From: Pseudoflavonifractor sp. An85 | GTDB taxonomy: Bacteria > Bacillota > Clostridia > Oscillospirales > Oscillospiraceae | Reading direction: 5' to 3' | Assembly (NCBI RefSeq): GCF_002161235.1 | Contig: NZ_NFHE01000014.1 | Coordinates: forward strand, 1 to 64,000 | DNA: 64,000 nucleotides | Part shown: one piece after another, positions 1-8,273 of the stretch | Position numbering within the stretch: position 1 is the first letter of the stretch | Layout: each line of letters begins with the position of its first letter | Notes under the pieces: generated by a model | Seen by the model: only the letters and a program-made list of their open reading frames with translations | What the model was told of the DNA's origin: nothing | The model's database searches: none | Program-made: the position numbers and the translations under genes

Positions 1-146
1 TAGCATATATGGGAATGGGAGTATTCCACCGTCCTATACCTCATCCCTGTAACTTATCCACCGTATCAGTTCATTATAAAAATCTTAGATTTTTGTCTTG
101 ACAACTGAGCCACTATACATCCCACCAGATCCCCAGCTTCATCCTT

Positions 147-626
147 TTACCTCCACCGAAAAATACCTATTACACTGAATCCCAAAACAAACAGCACAAC
201 TGCGATGTATTCTTTCCAGCGTAATATATCCACTCCACGCCACGCTATAACCCCAAAACAGATACAAATCAGAGTCATAAGCACTGCCATTCCCCATGAA
301 CAGCGGCGCATCTTCTGTCTGAAGCGATATACAGTTGCCTCGTAGGACGTATCTAACGCATTCTCATCATCTTCCTGCACATTCAAAGATCTGCCATCCA
401 CAAAGAACTCCACCTTTTCACTGGGCCAAACCACAAAGTGACAGGTCTTCCCCCACAGCTCCAAGGTTTCATCCAAACCTCCTCGTGCAAGTTGAAAGCT
501 CTTTCGATAAATGGTTTTCTCGAACTTATCATCTACCCACAAGACATACTTGTTATTCATCACTTGACAAAGGATTTCGTGTGGCCCTCCATCCACGGTG
601 ACACTCCAGCTATACTCTTTTATCAT
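147..626 (-). CDS. Hypothetical membrane-anchored protein, two C-terminal TM helices
   Basis: A 159-aa protein with no family I can name with confidence. Residues 1-100 are soluble, beta-rich and charged; residues 110-128 and about 138-155 are two hydrophobic helices, so the soluble part is probably cytoplasmic and tethered by a C-terminal hairpin. The start is supported by a GAGGGG ribosome site about 6 bases upstream. It is the last and largest of four minus-strand genes (1287 to 147) that all encode small membrane proteins and probably form one operon. The first part loosely recalls FAIM-like beta-sandwich proteins, but that is a weak impression. Base composition is AT-richer than the rest of the window. 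Confidence 0.6.
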   Translation of the reverse strand: MIKEYSWSVTVDGGPHEILCQVMNNKYVLWVDDKFEKTIYRKSFQLARGGLDETLELWGKTCHFVVWPSEKVEFFVDGRSLNVQEDDENALDTSYEATVYRFRQKMRRCSWGMAVLMTLICICFGVIAWRGVDILRWKEYIAVVLFVLGFSVIGIFRWR

Positions 627-669
627 TTGTTCCCCTCACTCCCTTGTTCACTCTCCCATTGCTTCTGCA

Positions 670-870
670 TCAAAGAGCATCCAGCAGCGAACGGACAAAC
701 TTCCGCAGCTCCCGACTGGAAATGGCGCAAATGACAATGAGAAGCAGTCCACCCAAAAAACACCACAGGCCAGCATCAGGGCCTGCGCCAACATAGAATC
801 CCAGGCCCATGAGCAAAACACCCAACACGGCAATTCCCTTCATCAAATGTTTACCTATTTTCTGAATCAT
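670..870 (-). CDS. Small membrane protein, 66 aa
   Basis: Unrecognised 66-aa protein with two hydrophobic segments (about residues 11-28 and 33-48) and a basic/acidic tail ending in LLDAL. I chose the ATG at 870 rather than the longer frame to 909 because GGAGGG lies 8-9 bases upstream of it. The third gene of the small membrane-protein operon, 28 bases after the preceding stop. The shape (short charged N-terminus plus helical hairpin) resembles immunity-type or holin-like small membrane proteins, but no function can be assigned. Confidence 0.5.
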   Translation of the reverse strand: MIQKIGKHLMKGIAVLGVLLMGLGFYVGAGPDAGLWCFLGGLLLIVICAISSRELRKFVRSLLDAL

Positions 871-898
871 TCGCTTTTCCCTCCGCTTCTGCCCTGGC

Positions 899-1102
899 TC
901 ACTTTCCATTTATTACACGCATAAATACGGACAGAAATGTAAGTGCCACAATCCCGCTTGCAACGGATTGTACGAGTAACGGCTCTTCATGAAAGCAATA
1001 GTGATTCACAAGAAACATCACAAGTGTCATCAAAACAAAGAGTACCATCATAATCAGCGTTTTAATCAGCGTTTGTTTCAGTGTCTGTTTCCTTTTGTTC
1101 AT
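899..1102 (-). CDS. Small membrane protein, 67 aa
   Basis: Unrecognised 67-aa protein with a lysine-rich N-terminus (MNKRKQTLKQT) and two hydrophobic helices (about 15-32 and 44-60). A start at 1102 has a GAGG ribosome site 8-9 bases upstream. The alternative ATG at 1117 overlaps the TGA of the upstream 57-aa gene as ATGA, typical of translational coupling, so either start may be used. It sits within the four-gene minus-strand group of small membrane proteins. Positive-inside charge suggests N-in topology. No homologue recognised. Confidence 0.45.
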   Translation of the reverse strand: MNKRKQTLKQTLIKTLIMMVLFVLMTLVMFLVNHYCFHEEPLLVQSVASGIVALTFLSVFMRVINGK

Positions 1103-1113
1103 TGTAATCGACC

Positions 1114-1287
1114 TCATTTTTTATGATATTTCATTAAAATTAATGCGACAATGGCTAACACAAAGCCAATTATCAATATCATCAAGGAATACGGTTTTGG
1201 TAAGATCTGCTCCAAAATGCTTGTTGATAATATGATTAGCATTACACCAACAATCGCCATAGCAAGAATACAGTAAAACTTGGTCAT
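1114..1287 (-). CDS. Very small membrane protein, 57 aa
   Basis: A 57-aa frame reading MTKFYCILAMAIVGVM at the start and MKYHKK at the end, with two hydrophobic helices (about 4-20 and 36-52). It has an AAGGA site about 10 bases before the ATG, and its TGA overlaps an ATG of the next gene as ATGA. That coupling and the matching two-helix architecture of its neighbours are the grounds for calling it real. It would be the first gene of the minus-strand group. Function unknown. Confidence 0.45.
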   Translation of the reverse strand: MTKFYCILAMAIVGVMLIILSTSILEQILPKPYSLMILIIGFVLAIVALILMKYHKK

Positions 1288-1493
1288 TGCGCGTCAATCC
1301 TTCCGTAATTCGTATCTCCAGCCCTAAATCGCAAGTATCGCAAGTATTTATTTGCCACTTTTATGGATTACCTCTATTTTACACAATACCATTGGAATAT
1401 CCATTTCTTTTTGGACTACAAATTTGTTGGGAAATGTTGCTTTTCATTGCACTCCCCATTATAATTTACTTAGACTGTAAGGAGGACGCTGGA

Positions 1494-2279
1494 ATGGACC
1501 AGGTATTATCAATTTTAATTGTGGAGGATGACCCACAGGCATGTGAAGAAATCGCGACCTACATAGCAACCTTGGATGACGTTGCACTGGTAGGCATCAC
1601 GAATAATTCCTCAAAAGCTGAACTGATGATCCGGGACATGTTGCCGGATACCATCATACTGGACTTAGAATTACACGAAGGTGGCGGAAATGGGTTATCC
1701 CTACTGAAAGCACTGCACGACGCCCCTCCTGCAAAAATGCCCTACATTTTGATTACCACGAATAATTCCAGTGCAATTACATACGAAGCGGCTCGGCAAT
1801 TAGGTGCAGACTTCATTCTATCGAAACACCAAAATGACTACTCAGCACAAAGTGTAGTGGATTTCTTGAGAGCGTTACGGCATGTCATCCAGAAACACTA
1901 TGGAAAAAGAACTCCAACCTCTAATGAACCCGAGAGCCCTGCCCAGAAAGACCGGAGAGATACACGTAGAATATGCTTAGAATTGGATCGGGTGGGGATT
2001 AGTACGAAGGCCAAAGGGTATCAGTATTTGACGGATGCCATTCTCCTTGCTGCTAAAACCCATACGCCAAATCTGTGTCAAGTGATTGGTGAGAAATATG
2101 GAAAAACGGATTCAAGTGTGGAACGAGCCATGCAAAATGCCATCGCACGAGCGTGGCAAACCACACCCATTGATGATCTTCTAACATTTTATACCGCAAA
2201 AATCAGTTCCGGGAAAGGTGTTCCAACCGTTACCGAGTTTATTTATTACTATGCACATAAAATTAAAAACGGTGGTTGA
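1494..2279 (+). CDS. Response regulator with Spo0A-like C-terminal DNA-binding domain
   Basis: A 261-aa protein with a receiver domain (about 1-130) carrying the acidic pair in IVEDD (D12/D13), phospho-acceptor D57 in ILDLEL and a lysine in LSKHQ. The C-terminal domain (about 160-261) matches the Spo0A effector fold: KGYQYLTDAI, the recognition-helix region SSVERAMQNAIARAW and the PTVTEFIYYY element. The start at 1494 is fixed by AAGGAGG 8 bases upstream; an open frame running back to 1287 has no such site. The stop overlaps a possible TTG start of the kinase gene, so the pair is probably co-translated. Spo0A is usually a single gene fed by a phosphorelay; this looks like a dedicated paralogue with its own kinase. 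Family is clear, target genes unknown. Confidence 0.85.
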   Translation: MDQVLSILIVEDDPQACEEIATYIATLDDVALVGITNNSSKAELMIRDMLPDTIILDLELHEGGGNGLSLLKALHDAPPAKMPYILITTNNSSAITYEAARQLGADFILSKHQNDYSAQSVVDFLRALRHVIQKHYGKRTPTSNEPESPAQKDRRDTRRICLELDRVGISTKAKGYQYLTDAILLAAKTHTPNLCQVIGEKYGKTDSSVERAMQNAIARAWQTTPIDDLLTFYTAKISSGKGVPTVTEFIYYYAHKIKNGG

Positions 2280-2329
2280 AGAAAACAATTTCAAACCAGT
2301 CAAACTTTCTCGTCCAGGAGTTGATTGTT

Positions 2330-3742
2330 GTGATGTTACTGGTGATAAAGTATGGGTTTATACTATTTTGCAGCGTATATGTCACCACTTGCCTGACCAA
2401 TAGCCGTCAGGAAGTTTCTTTTTCACGGTGTGCAATACGGGCTTTTTTCCTGGCACTCCAGGTTTTCTGTGTTGTATGTACACGACACTATTCCATGTCT
2501 GTCAGCATCCTTGTCATGATTTTTTCCTCTGTATTCATCGAAAGAGCATTCCTAAAATTGGACTTGACCACCGCTATTTCGGCCACTGTGATTAGCTATG
2601 GAATCACCTATATTCTTTATGCTGGAGGGGTCTTAGTCCTAGTTGTATCCAAGTTTTTGATTGGAGATCATTCCGTCCATGTTTCTTTGTTTGCTTGTGC
2701 AGCAATCGGCGTAGTACAAGTCCTCCTCTCCATCTTACTCTTTCGAACAAAGCGCCTTAGTCACGGGTTGCCCTTTCTCCGGAACTCACGTCATTCAGGC
2801 GTAGGCGTGTGTATTAGCATCGCGCTATGGATCGTTGCTGCCATGTTTGGAATCAAAGCAGGTCAACATCACACCACAGTGATTTTGTGTTGTTCCATTC
2901 TCGGCCTAACTGTTCTCTTATGGTATTGGTGTAAGAACTATTTTTCCAGAGAATATCTCGATCAAATGCAGAAGAGGGAACAGGAAAAATTAGAAGATGC
3001 GCTTGACAAAGCACGCAATGAAAACAAACTGCTTCGAATAGAAAATGAAACTCTTTCAAAAACCATTCACAAAGATAACAAGATTATTCCTGCCATGGAA
3101 TTGGCCGTAACCCAACTTCTATATTCTGTTGCTCAGGATGACAACCGGCAAAGCAGAATAGACCAGTCACAAAAAATATTAAAACAACTCAAGACACTCT
3201 CAGAAGAGCGTGCCGGTATCATCAAAAGCTACCAAAATTCCATTCCAAAACTTCCTCGCACTGGTCTCAGTGGTTTGGATGCACTGTTTCATTTTATGAA
3301 TCAGAAGGCTAAGATGGATGGTACTACATTTTATCTCACATTAGATAACAACATAGGGCAAATTCTAATCCAGAATATCTCTGAACACGATGCATCCACA
3401 CTTTTAGCTGATCTCATAGAAAACGCGTTGATTGCTGCAAACCATTGTAATCACGAAAAAACTGTTCAAGTCAAACTCGGCCTCAACGCAGGCATATTTT
3501 ATATGAGCGTCTATGACAGCGGAGACCCTTTTCCCCAGGAAGTTCTGGATCAATGGGGTTCTGAACAGGTGACCACACATGCCGATACCGGTGGTAGCGG
3601 CATTGGCTTAATAACCGTTTACCAGCTATGCCAGAAATACAACGCCAGTTTTGAAATCAAGCAAACGCAAAACACACCAGACTACCTCAAATCTGTTTCC
3701 GTTCAATTTGATGGACTGGGTGTATTTCGGGTCTATACATAA
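2330..3742 (+). CDS. Membrane sensor histidine kinase, GHKL/AgrC-like
   Basis: About 470 aa. The N-terminal half (to about residue 200) is hydrophobic, with five to seven TM helices. A coiled linker then precedes the dimerisation/phospho-acceptor stretch TIHKDNK, followed by a C-terminal ATPase domain with an N-box (DLIENALIAAN) and a G-box (GGSGIGLITVYQL). This is the layout of AgrC-type peptide-sensing kinases. The start is uncertain: the frame opens with TTG at 2276, overlapping the regulator stop, but AGGAG lies 9 bases before GTG 2330, which I prefer. It presumably phosphorylates the adjacent Spo0A-like regulator. No AgrB/AgrD-like peptide genes are visible beside it. Confidence 0.8.
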   Translation: MMLLVIKYGFILFCSVYVTTCLTNSRQEVSFSRCAIRAFFLALQVFCVVCTRHYSMSVSILVMIFSSVFIERAFLKLDLTTAISATVISYGITYILYAGGVLVLVVSKFLIGDHSVHVSLFACAAIGVVQVLLSILLFRTKRLSHGLPFLRNSRHSGVGVCISIALWIVAAMFGIKAGQHHTTVILCCSILGLTVLLWYWCKNYFSREYLDQMQKREQEKLEDALDKARNENKLLRIENETLSKTIHKDNKIIPAMELAVTQLLYSVAQDDNRQSRIDQSQKILKQLKTLSEERAGIIKSYQNSIPKLPRTGLSGLDALFHFMNQKAKMDGTTFYLTLDNNIGQILIQNISEHDASTLLADLIENALIAANHCNHEKTVQVKLGLNAGIFYMSVYDSGDPFPQEVLDQWGSEQVTTHADTGGSGIGLITVYQLCQKYNASFEIKQTQNTPDYLKSVSVQFDGLGVFRVYT

Positions 3743-3765
3743 TCACAGCAAAGGAGAGAACTCAC

Positions 3766-3948
3766 ATGGCTAAAAATGATCGGTTTGAAGTAATTTATTC
3801 CCAAGGTGTGGTGAAATGCGTGGAAATCTGGGTGGACAAGGAGACCGGTATCAACTACTTGTTCTGCGCGTCCGGAAGTGCAGGCGGTCTCACCCCTCTT
3901 TTGAATCGGGATGGCACCCCCGTAATCTCCCCCATTCTCAACAAATAA
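3766..3948 (+). CDS. Small DUF6440-like protein, 60 aa
   Basis: A 60-aa protein with the pattern DRFEVIYSQ, VDKETGINYLF and SGSAGGLTPLLNRDGTP, which I recognise as the DUF6440-type small domain common in Clostridia; function unknown. A strong AAAGGAGAG site precedes the ATG. It lies 23 bases after the kinase stop, before a long hairpin, so it is probably the last gene of the two-component operon. The family name is from memory and not checked. Confidence 0.65.
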   Translation: MAKNDRFEVIYSQGVVKCVEIWVDKETGINYLFCASGSAGGLTPLLNRDGTPVISPILNK

Positions 3949-3951
3949 ACA

Positions 3952-3985
3952 AAAAGAGGAGCAAGCATATGCTTGCTCCTCTTTT
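3952..3985. terminator. Bidirectional terminator between convergent genes
   Basis: A perfect 34-base palindrome (17-base arms, core AGCATATGCT) flanked by A-runs on the left and T-runs on the right, lying between the plus-strand two-component operon and the minus-strand flavoprotein gene. It can end transcription from both sides. Confidence 0.85.
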
Positions 3986-3995
3986 CTCTTTCTCT

Positions 3996-4895
3996 TTAGC
4001 CAATGCAGGCGTGTACGGCGGCGGTGGCGCCATCTGCCACCGCAGTGGCCACCTGGCGCACCTGCTTGACCCGAATATCACCCACGGCATACACCCCGGG
4101 AATCTGGGTCTCCATCCAGTCATTGACGGGAATGTAACCATCTTGCAGTTCCAGCTTCGTATACAGCTGGGTATTGGGCACCGTGCCCGCATACACAAAG
4201 ATCCCACAGCCGGGATCCTCCACCGTGGTGATGGAGCCGTCCAGCTCGCTGCGAAGTTCCAGCTGTTCCACCTGGTCCTCTCCGTGTACGGCATGGAGTC
4301 GAGTATTGAGCATCAGGTGGATGTTGTGGGCCTTTTTCACCTTGTCTCGAAACTCAGCAATGCAACCCAGCTGGGGCTCAAAGTGAATGATGGTCACCTG
4401 CTCCGCCAGTCCGGCCAAATACAAGGCCTCCTTGACCGCGCCATCTGCACCGCCCACCACATATACATGTTTGCCTGCATAGCTACTGCCATGCTTGGCG
4501 GCATTCATACCCATGCCCTTCCCGGCCAGTTCCTGCTCTCCGGGAATGCCCAGCTTACGGCCGGTGGTTCCGTTGGCCAGGATGAGCTTTGCGCACTGGT
4601 ACTGGCCCTGATCAGTGACCACGGTCTTCACATCTCCCTGCATCTGCACCCGCTCCACCGTTTCACTGCGGATCTCCACTCCAGCGTCCAGGGCCTGCTG
4701 CTTCATGCGCTGGGCAAAGCTATCTCCGGTCTCTCCCGGGACAATGCCCGCATAGTGGGTCACGGTGGATACCTTCCCAATGAGACCACCTATCTCGCCC
4801 TTCTCCAGCAGCAAAACCCGTTTTCCACGGCTGACGCCGTAAATACCAGCACTGATTCCGGCAGGACCGGCTCCCACAATAATAATGTCATACAT
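3996..4895 (-). CDS. Thioredoxin-reductase-like FAD/NAD(P) oxidoreductase lacking the CxxC
   Basis: 299 aa with the two-Rossmann layout of low-molecular-weight thioredoxin reductase: FAD motif IIVGAGPAGISAG at the N-terminus, NAD(P) motif YVVGGADGAVKEA near residue 150, and the closing FAD motif VYAVGDIR. Where true TrxR has CATC just before the second nucleotide motif, this protein reads NAAK (within GMNAAKHGSS), so both redox cysteines are missing. It can hold FAD and probably use NAD(P)H, but it should not reduce thioredoxin. The start has GAGAGGAG 9 bases upstream and lies 18 bases after the YeiH stop, so the two form one unit. Electron acceptor unknown. Confidence 0.8.
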   Translation of the reverse strand: MYDIIIVGAGPAGISAGIYGVSRGKRVLLLEKGEIGGLIGKVSTVTHYAGIVPGETGDSFAQRMKQQALDAGVEIRSETVERVQMQGDVKTVVTDQGQYQCAKLILANGTTGRKLGIPGEQELAGKGMGMNAAKHGSSYAGKHVYVVGGADGAVKEALYLAGLAEQVTIIHFEPQLGCIAEFRDKVKKAHNIHLMLNTRLHAVHGEDQVEQLELRSELDGSITTVEDPGCGIFVYAGTVPNTQLYTKLELQDGYIPVNDWMETQIPGVYAVGDIRVKQVRQVATAVADGATAAVHACIG

Positions 4896-4913
4896 ACGCT
4901 TTGACTCCTCTCT

Positions 4914-5945
4914 TTACATCAGGCCCAAGGCCCCTTGCAGGACCAAACTCACAACGGTAATGGCAACCCAGCAGCAAGCCCCCATGAAAATGGGCTTTCC
5001 ACCACTTTTCACCAGTTTGACAATATTGGTATTCAAGCCAATGGCGGCCATGGCCAACACAATCATAAACTTACTCAACTCTTTCAGCGGATCAAACACC
5101 GAAGCAGGGATGCCATTCCCTACAGCTATGGTGGTAATCACTGACGCAGCAATGAAAAACAGGATAAAGAAGGGGAAGATTTTAGTCATCTGAACTTTGG
5201 CCTCCCCATTTCCCCGCTCCTTCCGCGTGCGCATGAAAGCCAGAACTAAGGTGATGGGGATGATAGCCAAGGTGCGGGTGAGTTTCACCGTCACCGCCTT
5301 ATCCAAGGTCTGGCTACCCAGATTCCACATGCTGTCCCAGGTGGCAGCGGTTGCCGTCACCGATGAGGTATCGTTCACCGCCGTGCCGGCAAAAATACCG
5401 AAGGCATCGCCAGACGTGGTATCAAACCCCACCAGCTGTCCCAGCATAGGGAACAGCAGTGCAGCCAGAACATTGAAAAAGAAGATCACCGAAATAGCTT
5501 GGGCCACCTCGTCCTCATCCGCATCAATCACCGGAGCCGTGGCCGCAATGGCAGACCCACCGCAAATAGAGGAGCCAACTCCCACCAAAGTAGACACTTT
5601 TCCGGGAATGTGCATCCATCGGCTGAGGAAATATGCCACCACCAAAGATACAGTGATGGTACACACAATGATGGGCAAGGACTGCTGTCCAGTCTGAACG
5701 ACCACATGTAAGTCCATGCCAAATCCCAAGAGGATGACCGCCCATTGGAGAACCTTCTTGGAGACAAACTTAATGCCGCTGTCCACCGGTTCTCTCCATT
5801 TCCACACCAGGGTGACTACCATGCCCGCCAGGATGGCGATGACTGCTCCACCCACAATGGGAAAAGCCTTACCTGCAAACCAAGAGGGTATGGCAATGGC
5901 CAAACACAACAGGATTCCATACCCATTTTTCTTCACAAACTGCAA
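4914..5945 (-). CDS. YeiH-family putative sulfate exporter (UPF0324)
   Basis: About 343 aa, ten or so TM helices, with the family-typical stretches [15 protein letters not shown] and [14 protein letters not shown]. YeiH proteins (Cons_hypoth698) are annotated as putative sulfate/sulfite exporters. The longest frame begins with GTG at 5963, but AAGGTGG lies 7 bases before TTG 5945, so I place the start there. It is transcribed away from a LysR regulator with a shared operator region, the arrangement seen for YeiE/YeiH in other bacteria, and is followed by the CxxC-less flavoprotein. Substrate is inferred from family only. Confidence 0.8.
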   Translation of the reverse strand: MQFVKKNGYGILLCLAIAIPSWFAGKAFPIVGGAVIAILAGMVVTLVWKWREPVDSGIKFVSKKVLQWAVILLGFGMDLHVVVQTGQQSLPIIVCTITVSLVVAYFLSRWMHIPGKVSTLVGVGSSICGGSAIAATAPVIDADEDEVAQAISVIFFFNVLAALLFPMLGQLVGFDTTSGDAFGIFAGTAVNDTSSVTATAATWDSMWNLGSQTLDKAVTVKLTRTLAIIPITLVLAFMRTRKERGNGEAKVQMTKIFPFFILFFIAASVITTIAVGNGIPASVFDPLKELSKFMIVLAMAAIGLNTNIVKLVKSGGKPIFMGACCWVAITVVSLVLQGALGLM

Positions 5946-6020
5946 CGTTATTCCACCTTTCACTTTGCTCTGTTTTGTTCTTTGAGTGCATTATAACTCC
6001 GTGCATTCAAAAAATAAAAT

Positions 6021-6046
6021 TATTTATCTTGATATATAGATAAATA
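6021..6046. promoter_or_regulatory. LysR-type operator overlapping the lysR promoter
   Basis: TATTTATCT and AGATAAATA form a perfect 9-base inverted repeat with an 8-base spacer. It overlaps a plausible lysR promoter (TTGATA at 6029, 17-base spacer, TATGAT at 6052). It lies about 50 bases upstream of the expected start of the divergent transcript, whose -10 is TATAAT (complement at 5990-5995) with a poor -35. That geometry fits autorepression of lysR and activation of yeiH. Confidence 0.6.
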
Positions 6047-6097
6047 TATATTATGATATAAGACATAGATTCACAGTTGCGCAAAGGAATGATAGAT

Positions 6098-7006
6098 TTG
6101 TTGGATTTTCGTATGGAGACCTTTTTAAGTGTGTGCCAGCATATGAGTTTTACCGCAGCCTCAGAGGAGCTGCACATCACTCAGCCCGCCGTGTCTCAGC
6201 ACATTCGTTTTTTGGAAAAACACTATGGTTGCCCGCTGTTTCTCCGGGATGGCAAGCGTATCTCTCTCACCCCAGCTGGTCAGGTCTTATTAGACACCAT
6301 GAACTCACTTCAAAACGATCACAAGACTTTGATGCGCCGCATGCAAGAGGCTGGCAGTGAACAAAAGACGTTGACCTTTGGGGTAACCCTCACCATTGGC
6401 GAGTACGCCATTCTCCCTGCTCTGGCCTCTTATCTCAAGTCCCACCCAGACACCAATATTTACGTCCGCTATGGCAACACCCACACCTTAGTGGATTTGC
6501 TCCACCAAGGGGAAATCGACTTTGCCCTGGTAGAGGGGTATGTGCCTAGCGAGGATTTGGGCACCTTAGTAGACCGTGTGGAGCCGTATCTTCCTGTATG
6601 CGCCAAAGGCCATGTGTTTCAAAAACCGGTGTCTACCTTACGGGATCTGTTGGGAGAGCGACTGCTCATCCGGGAACCAGGGTCCGGGACCCGCGACATT
6701 CTGGAAAAATATCTATCCCTCTTCAACCTCAGCATAGATGATTTCTCCCACTATGCGGAAGTGGAGAGCATACACAGCATTGTGGGCCTACTGCAACGGG
6801 ACTGCGGTATTACATTTTTATATGAAGCCGCGGTACACGAATTATTGGAACAAGGATTGGTGGAGGTCATTCCCATTTCAGATTTTCAAATGCACCATGA
6901 ATTTACCTTCCTTTGGGATAAGAACAGTTGCTTCGCTCCAGAATACCAAGAAATCTGCCGTCAATTACACAGTCGAGCAAAACTTGACGCCTTCTCCCCT
7001 CAGTGA
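6098..7006 (+). CDS. LysR-family transcriptional regulator
   Basis: 302 aa. The N-terminal winged helix-turn-helix is clear (FTAASEELHITQPAVSQHI, followed by the acidic/basic linker GCPLFLRDG), and residues about 90-300 form the periplasmic-binding-like effector domain. The frame opens at TTG 6077 and has an ATG at 6089, but AAGGA at 6084-6088 is 9 bases from TTG 6098, and starting there gives MLDFRMETF, the usual N-terminus of this subgroup. Divergent from yeiH with the operator between them. The effector may be a sulfur or anionic metabolite by analogy with YeiE; this is inference. Confidence 0.85.
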   Translation: MLDFRMETFLSVCQHMSFTAASEELHITQPAVSQHIRFLEKHYGCPLFLRDGKRISLTPAGQVLLDTMNSLQNDHKTLMRRMQEAGSEQKTLTFGVTLTIGEYAILPALASYLKSHPDTNIYVRYGNTHTLVDLLHQGEIDFALVEGYVPSEDLGTLVDRVEPYLPVCAKGHVFQKPVSTLRDLLGERLLIREPGSGTRDILEKYLSLFNLSIDDFSHYAEVESIHSIVGLLQRDCGITFLYEAAVHELLEQGLVEVIPISDFQMHHEFTFLWDKNSCFAPEYQEICRQLHSRAKLDAFSPQ

Positions 7007-7050
7007 TATCATACTGTGTTGAGCCATTTCATCAATAAAGGAGCTAAACC

Positions 7051-7848
7051 ATGCACCCCAATTTGATTTATCTCATTCTTCTCTCCGCTGTCACCGGTGT
7101 GGGCGGTCTTGCCCTGGGTGGACTGCTGGCCCTGCTACTGAAACGAGAGTCTCCCAAGGGTACCAGCTTGCTTCTGAGCTTCACCGCCGGACTGATGCTG
7201 TGTATCGTCTGCTTCGACATGATTCCCGAAGCCATGGAGCAGGTGGAGCAGCTCTACCTCCCCCCGGTCTGCCTGGTGTTGGGTTTTCTCATCACTCTGG
7301 CTCTCAACGCCTGGATTGATAAGAGCATGCACCACGAAGATCACCATCACCCCCATCACTGCGCCTGTGGTCACCACGATTTGAAAACTGCCGGGTTTGT
7401 GCTGGCCGCTGCAGTGGCCCTCCATAACATGCCGGTAGGTATGGCGGTGGGTACTACAGTGGCAGTTCAGGGCATCTGTTATGCCAGTTTGCTCACGGCA
7501 GTCACCATTGCGTTTCATAACATTCCTGAGGGTATGAGCATCTCCATTCCCTTGCTCCACGATGGCGCAAAGCCCTTTTCTGCCATTGGCGTGGCCGCCC
7601 TCAGCGGCGTTCCCACCGTGTTGGGAGCCTTGCTGGGCTACTTCATCGGCAATCAGACTCCGGTGGCGCTCTCTGTGGCCATGAGCATTGCCGGTGGCGC
7701 TATGCTGTATGTGGTTTTTTTTGAGCTGCTCCCTGAGGCCTATCAGCAATGGCGATCCAAATGGGCCATTCTGGCCACCATTTTGGGGTTTGCTCTGGGT
7801 TTGCTGCTGATTTCCAGTCACTTGCACGTCCACGTACATCCCCACTAA
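7051..7848 (+). CDS. ZIP-family metal transporter
   Basis: 265 aa, eight TM helices. It has the two metal-site signatures of ZIP proteins, HNMPVG in TM4 and HNIPEG in TM5, and a histidine-rich cytoplasmic loop between TM3 and TM4 (HHEDHHHPHHCACGHHD), plus a His-rich C-terminus (HLHVHVHPH). These favour zinc or another divalent cation as substrate, moving into the cytoplasm. It starts 44 bases after lysR, with a weak AAAGGAG site, and is followed 18 bases later by cytidine deaminase, so the two may be co-transcribed. No metal-regulator site was seen upstream. Confidence 0.88.
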   Translation: MHPNLIYLILLSAVTGVGGLALGGLLALLLKRESPKGTSLLLSFTAGLMLCIVCFDMIPEAMEQVEQLYLPPVCLVLGFLITLALNAWIDKSMHHEDHHHPHHCACGHHDLKTAGFVLAAAVALHNMPVGMAVGTTVAVQGICYASLLTAVTIAFHNIPEGMSISIPLLHDGAKPFSAIGVAALSGVPTVLGALLGYFIGNQTPVALSVAMSIAGGAMLYVVFFELLPEAYQQWRSKWAILATILGFALGLLLISSHLHVHVHPH

Positions 7849-7866
7849 AGGAGAGATGATAGCTCT

Positions 7867-8271
7867 ATGACCGATCAAGCTTTGGTAGCCCTGGCGTACT
7901 CCATGTTGGAGCGGGCATACGCCCCATACTCCCACTTCCCGGTGGGTGCAGCTCTGTTGTGTCAGGATGGCAGCGTCTTTACTGGCTGCAATGTAGAAAA
8001 TGCCGCCTATGGACATAGTCTGTGTGCGGAGCGCACTGCTTTAGTCAAAGCAGTCAGCGAGGGGCACGTCCATGACTGGGACACCTTAGCCATCATTTCC
8101 CGAGGCGACGACTTCTGCTGGCCCTGTGGCGCGTGCCGCCAAATGCTCTATGAATTTCACCCCACCCTGCGTCTTCTGGTGGCTCAGGCCAACCAGAGCT
8201 ATCAGGAGATTACCCTGGATCAGCTCATGCCTCACGGATTTGGACTCCAACACCTCTCTGATTTTCAATGA
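7867..8271 (+). CDS. cdd: Cytidine deaminase
   Basis: 134 aa, the usual size of tetrameric Cdd. The zinc-site motifs are complete: CAERTA (Cys ligand in CNVENAAYGHSLCAERTA and catalytic Glu) and PCGACRQ (two Cys ligands). The enzyme converts cytidine and deoxycytidine to uridine and deoxyuridine in pyrimidine salvage. An AAAGGAGAG site precedes the ATG. The gene ends just before a strong hairpin that also carries the ribosome site of the next gene. Confidence 0.93.
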   Translation: MTDQALVALAYSMLERAYAPYSHFPVGAALLCQDGSVFTGCNVENAAYGHSLCAERTALVKAVSEGHVHDWDTLAIISRGDDFCWPCGACRQMLYEFHPTLRLLVAQANQSYQEITLDQLMPHGFGLQHLSDFQ

Positions 8272-8273
8272 AT

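Noticed and set aside
95-121. TTGACA followed by TATACAT near the left edge as a promoter
   Set aside because: Spacing is only about 11 bases, and no gene starts downstream on that strand before 1494.
7135-8016. Minus-strand 293-aa frame opposite the ZIP transporter and cdd
   Set aside because: It is a His/Gln-rich shadow of the real plus-strand genes, which have complete family motifs.
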